Origin: Rheinheimera sp.
GTDB lineage: Bacteria; Pseudomonadota; Gammaproteobacteria; Enterobacterales; Alteromonadaceae
Assembly (NCBI RefSeq): GCF_020217005.1
Contig: NZ_JAIWOI010000222.1
Span: forward strand, 1-10,000
Length of the DNA stretch: 10,000 nt
Direction of reading: 5' to 3'
A program made the translations under genes and the position numbers. The notes under the pieces are model-generated. The model was not told where the DNA came from. It searched no databases and was given only the letters and a program-made list of their open reading frames with translations. This document shows, piece after piece, positions 1-6,025 of this stretch. How positions within the stretch are numbered: position 1 is the stretch's first letter; each line of letters begins with the position of its first letter.

Positions 1-2
1 GT

Positions 3-2483
3 GCTTCTGTACCTTTTTATCAACGAGCCCTCGCCTACCGCAGCTTTGCCTTTCCTTTAAATTTTGAACCAGGCCAGGAACTGGACATATTTATCAAAAT
101 ACAAGACGCCGCTATTGCTCCGGTTGAACTGACCTTATGGCAACACAACAACTTTGTTTTAGACCAGCTGTATAAAAACATCCTGGATGGGCTGTTATGT
201 GGCGTGTTATTACTGATGGCCATTTATAACCTGTTTTTGTATTTCTCCCTGCAGCAAAAGTTGTACTTGTACTATTCAGGCTTTTTTATTAATTGCGCTC
301 TGGTGCTGGCGATTCTAAATGGCTTGGCCTTTGCGATGCTCTGGCCTGACTACCCTGAAATTAATCAGGCTATTTTATATGTTGCAGCAGGGGCAACCTT
401 TAGTTGCCTGACCTTGTTTAGCTGGCACGTTCGTAAACAACAAGGTGGTATTCTGGGGCGTTTTGGATTTTATCTGTGCTTGGTCAGCGCCTTGTTATTA
501 CTCTTTAGTCCCTTGTATGCCAATAACCAGTTGCGTTTCTGGGGTTTATTAGTGGTCACCACATTGTGTCTGGGGGTCAATACTCTTTTTGCCCTGGTCT
601 ATGCCTTAAAAGGTGACCGTACTGCCAAAACTTTTGCTTTAGGCTGGTCCTTTTTCTTTGGTTGCATAGTGGTGCTGGCCTTATCACAAATTGGCTATTT
701 ACCGACAGCCCAGGCCTGGCAATACCTGTTGTTGATGGCCGTGATGGGCAGTATGGCTCTGATGAGTTTTAGTCTGCTGCAAAATATCAAAGGGGCCCAA
801 CAGCAAAGTATTGAGCATCAGCGCCTGGCCCATGCTCATTTGCAGCAGTATTACGACATATATCACAACGCTGTAGAAGGTATGTTTACCAGTACCTTAC
901 AAGGTCAGCTTATTACCGCTAATCAGGCACTGCTCAACATGCTGGGCTATCAGAATCTGCAGCAAATGCAGCAAGATGTAGCCAAAAGCGGTATGGCGCG
1001 TTATTACGCGAATCCGGAAGACAGGGTCCAAATGCTGAAACAACTTCAGCTGGGCGACAATAAAAACTTTGAGATCAGGGGATTAAGGGCCGACGGCAGC
1101 GCTTTCTGGGCGCTGATGTCTGCCAGACTGGCCGAAGGAGACGGAACACAAAGTGCCTATGTGCATGGTTCTATCGTGGATATTACAGCCCATAAACAAA
1201 ATACCGAACAGCTGGCTTATCTGGCAACACACGACCCTTTGACCTCTTTGTTCAACAGACACTATTTTATTGAACAACTGGAACAGACGCTGCGTTTTGG
1301 CCATCAGGCCACATTGCTTTACCTGGATATAGACCAGTTTAAGCTTATTAACACCACCTGCGACCATAGAGCAGGTGATGCCTTGTTATGCCAAATAAGT
1401 AATCAGATGCAAAGGGTACTGGATTGCAGAGGTATTTTGGCCAGACTGGAAAGTGACGAATTTGTCGTGCTGTTACCCCATTTAACCAGTAACGAAGCCT
1501 TCGCCATTGCCCATCAGTTGCTGGATACAGTCAAAGAATTTCGTTTTATCTGGCAAGACAGTGTGTTCAGCATTAGTGTCAGCATAGGTCTGGCAGAAAA
1601 TCCGGACGGCAATCAAAGTACCGAACATTGGCTGAAACAAGCTGACTCCGCCTGTTTTGTCGCTAAAGAAAAAGGCCGCAACCGTATTCATATGTTTAAT
1701 GCAGCAGATGAAGAGCTGCAGCGACATCAGTCAGAAATTCAGTGGTTAAAAACCTTAAGGCAGGCGCTGGAGCAAGACAATTTTGTGCTTTTTATCCAGC
1801 CTATTACTGCCATTCAACAGCAGCAGTCTGGTTTACATTATGAGCTGCTGCTACGTTTGTCTTTGCCAGACCAAGGTTTAATAGCACCGGGCAACTTTTT
1901 AAGTTCTGCCGAGCGCTATGGCTTAATGCCGCAAATAGACCGTTGGGTGATCCGTAACTATTTCCGCTGGCTGGCACAACAACCAGCTCATCTGGCCGAA
2001 CTGAATCTGGCCAATATCAATTTATCCGGAGCATCCTTGACCGATCCTTTGTTTAAGGCATATGTAGGTTCTTTATTTCGTGAATACCATATCCCTTTTG
2101 CTAAAGTCTGTTTTGAAATCACCGAAAGCATGGCCATTTTAAATGTGCACCAGACCTTAGATTTTATTTCCCACTTCAGAAAGCTCGGTTGTAAATTTGC
2201 ACTGGACGACTTTGGTAGCGGTTTCTCCTCTTATGGTTATCTGAAAAACTTCCCGGTCGACTTTGTCAAAATTGATGGCAGTTTTGTCCGTGACTTACTG
2301 ATCGACCCCTTCGACTGCGCCATAGTGCAATCTATCCACGACATCGCCAGAGCGATGAAGATCCAAACCGTCGCCGAGTATGTTGAAAATATGGAGATTT
2401 GTCACAAGCTGACGGATATGGGTATAGACTTCGCCCAAGGCTATGGCCTGGCCAAACCCCGCCCTTTATACCAACAAGACTAA
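3..2483 (+). CDS. 7TMR-DISM / PAS / GGDEF(degenerate) / EAL membrane protein, probable c-di-GMP phosphodiesterase (5' end outside window)
   Basis: The frame is open from base 3 with no start before an internal ATG at 231, so the gene enters from the left; 826 residues are visible. Residues 1-55 look like the end of a periplasmic 7TMR-DISM sensing domain (DISMED2 type). Seven hydrophobic helices follow, at about 60-82, 93-113, 122-140, 155-171, 178-200, 211-230 and 240-260. Then come a PAS domain (285-398), a GGDEF domain (404-565) and an EAL domain (575-823). The GGDEF signature reads ESDEF (483-487), the usual ND..GH segment reads NTTCDH, and no RxxD inhibitory site precedes it, so cyclase activity is unlikely. 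The EAL domain keeps the expected acidic and metal residues: E614 (motif ELLLR), N673, E705/E708, DD 735-736, K756, E792 and Q812. Inferred role: an inner-membrane receptor that hydrolyses c-di-GMP, with PAS and the inactive GGDEF acting as regulatory modules. The ligand cannot be told. Confidence 0.93.
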   Translation, partial: ASVPFYQRALAYRSFAFPLNFEPGQELDIFIKIQDAAIAPVELTLWQHNNFVLDQLYKNILDGLLCGVLLLMAIYNLFLYFSLQQKLYLYYSGFFINCALVLAILNGLAFAMLWPDYPEINQAILYVAAGATFSCLTLFSWHVRKQQGGILGRFGFYLCLVSALLLLFSPLYANNQLRFWGLLVVTTLCLGVNTLFALVYALKGDRTAKTFALGWSFFFGCIVVLALSQIGYLPTAQAWQYLLLMAVMGSMALMSFSLLQNIKGAQQQSIEHQRLAHAHLQQYYDIYHNAVEGMFTSTLQGQLITANQALLNMLGYQNLQQMQQDVAKSGMARYYANPEDRVQMLKQLQLGDNKNFEIRGLRADGSAFWALMSARLAEGDGTQSAYVHGSIVDITAHKQNTEQLAYLATHDPLTSLFNRHYFIEQLEQTLRFGHQATLLYLDIDQFKLINTTCDHRAGDALLCQISNQMQRVLDCRGILARLESDEFVVLLPHLTSNEAFAIAHQLLDTVKEFRFIWQDSVFSISVSIGLAENPDGNQSTEHWLKQADSACFVAKEKGRNRIHMFNAADEELQRHQSEIQWLKTLRQALEQDNFVLFIQPITAIQQQQSGLHYELLLRLSLPDQGLIAPGNFLSSAERYGLMPQIDRWVIRNYFRWLAQQPAHLAELNLANINLSGASLTDPLFKAYVGSLFREYHIPFAKVCFEITESMAILNVHQTLDFISHFRKLGCKFALDDFGSGFSSYGYLKNFPVDFVKIDGSFVRDLLIDPFDCAIVQSIHDIARAMKIQTVAEYVENMEICHKLTDMGIDFAQGYGLAKPRPLYQQD

Positions 2484-2505
2484 CCCTCACCTGTCCCCAC
2501 AGTAA

Positions 2506-2604
2506 TTGGAGTTGCAGTGAGGCGACAAGTGCCTGAGCCCCCGGAGCATAGTTTATCTATGCGACTGGGACGAGAGCACGAAGGTAAAAAAGCTGCAGCT
2601 TCAA
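2506..2604 (+). ncRNA. Structured intergenic element (nested stems), possible dispersed repeat or structured RNA
   Basis: Starting 22 nt after the stop of the EAL gene, the sequence folds into nested helices. The outer 12-bp helix pairs 2506-2517 with 2593-2604 and contains two G.U pairs. A 4-bp helix pairs GTGC 2529-2532 with GCAC 2576-2579. The apical hairpin has CCCGG 2540-2544 pairing with CTGGG 2565-2569 (one G.U), a 1x2 internal loop, GCATAG 2546-2551 pairing with CTATGC 2557-2562, and a 5-nt loop. The perfect palindrome AAGCTGCAGCTT (2590-2601) forms part of the outer helix. All three wobbles are G.U in plus-strand RNA and would be A.C mismatches in the minus-strand RNA, which points to a plus-strand transcript. 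No second copy is visible here. It could be the mRNA 3' end of the upstream gene, a leader of the next gene, an sRNA, or an ERIC/REP-like dispersed repeat. Confidence 0.5.
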
Positions 2605-2627
2605 GTACGAAGGGGATATATTTTCAG

Positions 2628-2653
2628 AGCCCTATTGCTGAGTCTCAATGGCT
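2628..2653 (+). other. Small bulged hairpin upstream of the YkgJ-family gene
   Basis: AGCC (2628-2631) pairs with GGCT (2650-2653) and ATTG (2634-2637) pairs with CAAT (2646-2649). There is a 2-nt CT bulge and an 8-nt loop. It overlaps the candidate -35 of the next promoter, so it may be chance or part of the same intergenic element. It is not followed by a T run, so it is not a standard terminator. Confidence 0.25.
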
Positions 2654-2664
2654 GTCATTACAAT
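2635..2664 (+). promoter_or_regulatory. Candidate sigma-70 promoter for the YkgJ-family gene
   Basis: A TACAAT -10 (2659-2664, 5 of 6 consensus positions) lies 18 nt after a weak TTGCTG -35 (2635-2640, 3 of 6). This would give a leader of roughly 38 nt before ATG 2709. The -10 is good and the -35 is poor, so the call is tentative. Confidence 0.35.
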
Positions 2665-2699
2665 AGCGCCCCGCCCCACAGGGGTAATGCTGTTTGTTC

Positions 2700-2703
2700 G
2701 GAG
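2700..2703 (+). promoter_or_regulatory. Ribosome binding site deciding the YkgJ-family start
   Basis: GGAG lies 5 nt before ATG 2709. An in-frame TTG at 2694 would extend the protein by five residues, but that extension would contain the Shine-Dalgarno itself, so ATG 2709 is preferred. Confidence 0.7.
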
Positions 2704-2708
2704 AACCT

Positions 2709-3296
2709 ATGCAGCAGCTGCGCGACACCGCTTCTCAGCTTATGATCCTTAACGACGAAATTGCTCAGACTTACAGTAGTTACCAGAACGATCGTAAGCT
2801 GTTTTGTCGCAGTGGTTGTGGTGAGTGTTGCCTGCATCCTGGCATTGAAGCTTCAGTGCTGGAAATGCTGCCTTTGGCTTTGCATTTGTACGATGCGGGT
2901 GTAGCAGAAAGTACTTTAGACGCCTTGCGTCAACATGACCAAGCCGGTTGTTATTTCTATCAGGCTTCGTCAGAAGATCGCAAAAGTGGCCAGTGCGGTG
3001 TTTACCCTTACCGCCCTGCCGTCTGCCGGATGTTTGGCGCAGCAGGCTACCGTGGCCGCGAAGGCGAAGTCTTGTTATCCATTTGCAAAGTGATACGCTC
3101 AGATCAAACCGAAGCAGTGATAGCGACAGAACAAAGTCTGAGCAGTGAAACCCCACCTATGATGCGTAATCACAAAGCACAAATAGCCCAGCTGGATTAC
3201 GAACTCAGTAAAGAAAATATGCCGATTAAACAAGCCACAGCCGCGGCTCTGGAAAAGGTTTTGACCAAAGCCTATTACGCTTCTTTTGCTGAGTAG
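2709..3296 (+). CDS. YkgJ-family (UPF0153) cysteine-cluster protein
   Basis: This is a 195-residue soluble protein with no signal peptide or membrane segment. Near the N terminus it has the cysteine cluster C33-x3-C37-x2-C40-C41 (CRSGCGECC), the hallmark of the YkgJ / zinc- or iron-chelating CxxCxxCC family. Further cysteines follow at 81, 96, 106 and 126. C96 and C106 sit in the conserved GQCGVYPYRPAVCRMFG stretch, where family members typically carry C-x-Y-x-x-R-P-x-x-C. The family is thought to bind a metal or Fe-S cluster, but its reaction is not established and no substrate can be read from the sequence. The gene stands alone: upstream is the structured intergenic region, and downstream a convergent gene whose stop is 3 nt away. 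The start at ATG 2709 follows a GGAG Shine-Dalgarno. Confidence 0.9.
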   Translation: MQQLRDTASQLMILNDEIAQTYSSYQNDRKLFCRSGCGECCLHPGIEASVLEMLPLALHLYDAGVAESTLDALRQHDQAGCYFYQASSEDRKSGQCGVYPYRPAVCRMFGAAGYRGREGEVLLSICKVIRSDQTEAVIATEQSLSSETPPMMRNHKAQIAQLDYELSKENMPIKQATAAALEKVLTKAYYASFAE

Positions 3297-3299
3297 CTT

Positions 3300-4082
3300 T
3301 TAGCTTTTCACCGGAACTGCAGCAGGTTCTTTGGCTGTGGTTTTATCTGCCGTTGCTGAAGTGTCGCCTTTCTGTTCTGCGCTTTTATCTGGCTCTTTAC
3401 TTAAAACGGGGATTAAAGCGGCCACATTGGCATGGGGGATCAGCTTGACCTGATCCTGATGATAAATCCATAAATAGCTGACGGTGCGGGTAATAATCTG
3501 CACTTCATTCAGTTGTCGTATTTCTTTGCCACCAGGTTGGATTGGATAAATCAGGCTTAACTGATACTGATCTGCCTTGTGCGTTTTGATAGCCTGAGCA
3601 ATTTTTGGAACCTGGCTGGTACTAGCGAAATACAGATAAAACGCAAAAGTAAAAGCTCCCACCACCCAATTCGGTATAAATGGCGTTGAACGGTAGGAGT
3701 TATCAATCCACAAGGCGTATTTGAGATATTTTTTCCTGCACTGGCGATCAATCCAGAGCACAACAATCACAGAAACAGTACCGATGATTAAATTCAAGAT
3801 AGTTTTAGGATGAGCTATGGCGGCCAATAAAAAATCTGTGAGTTCCAGATAAGGTAGAACATAGAACCCAAACTCACCCAGTAGAGAAAGAGTAAAAATC
3901 AGCCCCATTACACTGGCAATTAAATAGCCAAAGGTCAAAACTAAACTTGGGTGCTTTAGAAAGAATCGACTGACAGTTCTTAGCTCAGCATCTGACTGTT
4001 GATCCATTTTCGGACCGTAAATAGGGACAGTCACTTCCGCAGGCAAATCACTTTGGTGCGTTGTCTGTTTTAACTCATCCAT
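3300..4082 (-). CDS. Unrecognised three-helix membrane protein with a low-complexity C-terminal tail
   Basis: I do not recognise a family for this 260-residue protein. A polar N terminus of about 45 residues is followed by hydrophobic helices at about 47-68, 94-111 and 138-154. A lysine/arginine-rich stretch (RQCRKKYLK, 113-121) follows helix 2, suggesting that this loop is cytoplasmic. Residues 160-225 look like a small soluble domain, mixed alpha/beta by eye, with alternating hydrophobic strands such as VQIITRTVSYLWIY. The last 35 residues are a K/A/T/E/P-rich tail, probably disordered. The ATG at 4082 has only a weak Shine-Dalgarno, and the next in-frame Met (residue 26) is no better supported. 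The gene follows the terminator-like hairpin at 4134-4169, so it probably has its own promoter, but I could not identify a good one. Codon use is like that of its neighbours. Confidence 0.8.
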   Translation of the reverse strand: MDELKQTTHQSDLPAEVTVPIYGPKMDQQSDAELRTVSRFFLKHPSLVLTFGYLIASVMGLIFTLSLLGEFGFYVLPYLELTDFLLAAIAHPKTILNLIIGTVSVIVVLWIDRQCRKKYLKYALWIDNSYRSTPFIPNWVVGAFTFAFYLYFASTSQVPKIAQAIKTHKADQYQLSLIYPIQPGGKEIRQLNEVQIITRTVSYLWIYHQDQVKLIPHANVAALIPVLSKEPDKSAEQKGDTSATADKTTAKEPAAVPVKS

Positions 4083-4133
4083 GGCACAGGCTTATTTACA
4101 TTATCATTACATGACTGTAAAACAGGCTGGATA

Positions 4134-4169
4134 ACAGAGCAATAAAAAAGTGCTCAACTTTTGCTCTGT
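4134..4169 (-). terminator. Terminator-like hairpin at the end of the two-component/STAS-like operon
   Basis: ACAGAGC (4134-4140) pairs with GCTCTGT (4163-4169), and AAAAGT (4146-4151) pairs with ACTTTT (4157-4162) around a 5-nt loop. A 5-nt AATAA bulge lies on one side. Read on the minus strand, the inner stem runs directly into a TTTTTT tract, as expected of a weak intrinsic terminator for the gene ending at 4190. The AT-rich inner stem and the bulge make it atypical. Confidence 0.5.
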
Positions 4170-4189
4170 ATCTGTTTGCAATGGAAGAC

Positions 4190-4579
4190 TTAAAGGCGCT
4201 GCAAAAATTGTTTGGCGTAGCTCAGTGCAGTGTCAGTGTGGCTAAAGTGTTGTGGTTTGTGGGAGTGCTGGTATTTCAATTCGAGCAGCTGCTGCTGAAT
4301 AGGATTTAAACCAATAAAACAGCGAAGTACACAACCGTGCTGGTCTTCCCATGAGCTAAAGTCTGTCATCATACTGATAGCGTCTGGTGTAGCCAGCTCC
4401 CAGCCTTGCATATCCATCACGCGAGCCCATTTTTTACCAGCAAAAGCTGAGACTTGAGACTTTAAATCTGCAATTAGCTGTTCTGAGCCTTCTTTATTCC
4501 AGGCTCCCTGAATTTCGCACAGCAAGACTTCGCCTTGAGGCGTGACGGTAAATTTGCCATGGGCAATAAAATCTGTCAT
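4190..4579 (-). CDS. Small soluble protein, possibly STAS/SpoIIAA-like, downstream of the response regulator
   Basis: This 129-residue protein has no signal peptide or membrane helix. The pattern of short strands and amphipathic helices fits a compact alpha/beta single domain resembling STAS or SpoIIAA-like folds: a strand near 9-24, a helix at about 30-47, a strand with WARVMDMQGW (51-60), then DAISMMTDFSSW and a helix/strand alternation to the end. This is a visual fold guess, with no diagnostic motif and no clear phosphorylatable serine signature. The start is supported by a GAGGAG-type Shine-Dalgarno about 8 nt before ATG 4579. The gene begins 42 nt after the stop of the sigma-54-type regulator with no terminator between them, so co-transcription with the kinase and regulator is likely. 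It could be a signalling accessory to that pair. Its function is unknown. Confidence 0.8.
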   Translation of the reverse strand: MTDFIAHGKFTVTPQGEVLLCEIQGAWNKEGSEQLIADLKSQVSAFAGKKWARVMDMQGWELATPDAISMMTDFSSWEDQHGCVLRCFIGLNPIQQQLLELKYQHSHKPQHFSHTDTALSYAKQFLQRL

Positions 4580-4621
4580 AGCTGGTACTCCTCTGAACTC
4601 TCTGCCTGAGTATAGGTTGAT

Positions 4622-6025
4622 TTAGTCATCGCCCAAATCAGTCAGCGCATAACGTTCAATTTTTTTCAGTAAGCCCTGGCGGGAAATACCCAGAGCCCTG
4701 GATGCCTGGCTCTTGTTACCTTTATATTGGGTCATGGCCTGCTGAATTAAACGGATCTCCAAAGCTTTGACCTGTTCATCCAGACTGTTCAGATCAGATC
4801 CTGTAACCAGTTCAGCCCCTGAATCCTCACTGAGATGTTCCAGATGCAGCAACTGAATATCCGCGATACGGATCACTCCTTGTTGAGCTATAGCAGCGAC
4901 ACTCTCCAGCGTATTCTTTAATTCACGCACATTACCCGGCCAGTGTTTTTGCAAAAACCAGCTGATAGCGGCTGATTCTAACTGCAGCTTTTGACCATAC
5001 TGAGTGCTGAGCTGTTCGAGAAAAAACTGGATTAACAGTGGAATATCTTCGCGACGCTCGTCCAAAGCCACTGTCTCGATAGTAACGCCCTTAATGCGGT
5101 AATACAGATCTTCGCGAAACTTGCCCTGCTTGACCAAATCCGGCAGGTTAGCATTAGTCGCAGACACTAAGCGGATATCAATTTTTTGCTGCTCGCGACC
5201 ACCTACAGGGTAAAAAGTGCCTTCCTGCAGCACCCGCAGTAGTTTCACCTGCATCGCCAGCGGCATTTCGCCTATTTCATCGAGAAACAAAGTGCCACCG
5301 TCGGCCAATTTTAGTAGGCCCTGTCTGTCTTTATCTGCTCCGGTAAAAGCGCCTTTAACATAACCAAACAGCTCACTTTCTAATAAATCAGCCGGAATAG
5401 CACCACAGTGCACAGAGACAAAAGCTTTTTCAGCACGAGGGCTTAATTCATGCAAAGCCCTTGAGATCACCTCTTTGCCTGTGCCTGAAGGGCCTGTCAC
5501 CAGTACCCGGACTTCAGTAGGTGCTATACGCTGCACTAAGGTTCGAACTGTCTCCATATGCCTTGAATGACCAGCTAACTTCGGTAAAAAGCTATGTTGC
5601 TGCAAACCTTGCTTTAACTGTCGTACTTCTTTCTCCAGTTGATGTTTCGTAATAGCGCGTTTGACTACGACCGCCAGTAATTCAGGGTCTATTGGCTTAG
5701 CAATAAAGTCCCATGCCCCCTGAGCTATAGCTTGCAGCGCCAGTTCCCGCTCTGCATGACCTGTTAGAATAATCACGGGGCGGCCGGAGAATTCTGGCAC
5801 TGCAGCCAGGGTATGAGCAGGATCAAAGGCCGGAGGTAACGCCAAATCAAGCAAAATTAAATCTGCATCAAACTGCTGCAGCTTGGTTCTGGCGTCTTCC
5901 AGACTAGCCACACCAGTCACCTGGTAGCCTTGTTGCTGTAAAAAACGCTCAGCCAATAACCGAAAGGCTGGCTCATCATCAACAATTAAAATGCGCGCCG
6001 GATGAGAGGGTATTGCGCTAAACAT
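4622..6025 (-). CDS. NtrC-family sigma-54-dependent response regulator
   Basis: This 467-residue DNA-binding activator has the standard three-part layout. The receiver domain (residues 10-125) has the acidic pair D16-D17, phosphoacceptor D60 (LLDLALP), T88 and K110. The AAA+ domain (about 150-380) has Walker A GPSGTGKE (178-185), the sigma-54-contacting GAFTGA loop (225-230), Walker B LDEIG (248-252) and arginines in FREDLYYRI (R304, R310). The Fis-type helix-turn-helix (about 418-460) contains [19 protein letters not shown]. The intact GAFTGA loop implies that it activates sigma-54 promoters when phosphorylated, presumably by the adjacent kinase. An upstream TTG (6064) would add 13 residues, but ATG 6025 has an AAAGGA site and is the expected distance from the receiver core. 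The start overlaps the kinase stop by 8 nt (ATGTTTAG), so the two are translationally coupled. It resembles PrsR/AtoC/ZraR-type regulators, but I cannot assign an orthologue. Confidence 0.95.
   Translation of the reverse strand: MFSAIPSHPARILIVDDEPAFRLLAERFLQQQGYQVTGVASLEDARTKLQQFDADLILLDLALPPAFDPAHTLAAVPEFSGRPVIILTGHAERELALQAIAQGAWDFIAKPIDPELLAVVVKRAITKHQLEKEVRQLKQGLQQHSFLPKLAGHSRHMETVRTLVQRIAPTEVRVLVTGPSGTGKEVISRALHELSPRAEKAFVSVHCGAIPADLLESELFGYVKGAFTGADKDRQGLLKLADGGTLFLDEIGEMPLAMQVKLLRVLQEGTFYPVGGREQQKIDIRLVSATNANLPDLVKQGKFREDLYYRIKGVTIETVALDERREDIPLLIQFFLEQLSTQYGQKLQLESAAISWFLQKHWPGNVRELKNTLESVAAIAQQGVIRIADIQLLHLEHLSEDSGAELVTGSDLNSLDEQVKALEIRLIQQAMTQYKGNKSQASRALGISRQGLLKKIERYALTDLGDD

Noticed and set aside
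1083..1367. Minus-strand ORF inside the GGDEF domain (and a similar one at 1482-1727)
   Set aside because: These are antisense frames over conserved domain sequence, with no domain or start signal of their own.
2674..2684. CCCC-ACA-GGGG hairpin as a terminator
   Set aside because: The stem is only 4 bp with no T run, and it lies between the proposed promoter and the start of the next gene.
2694..2708. TTG start for the YkgJ-family protein
   Set aside because: The extension overlaps the GGAG ribosome binding site of ATG 2709.
2749..3156. 135-codon minus-strand ORF inside the YkgJ-family gene
   Set aside because: It is antisense to a well-supported gene, with a Ser/Arg/His-rich low-similarity composition and no ribosome binding site. 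It is a shadow frame.
4093..4121. TTTACA-17 nt-TAAATA as a promoter for the minus-strand membrane protein
   Set aside because: The -10 match is poor, and the transcript would start only a few bases before the ATG, leaving no room for a ribosome binding site.
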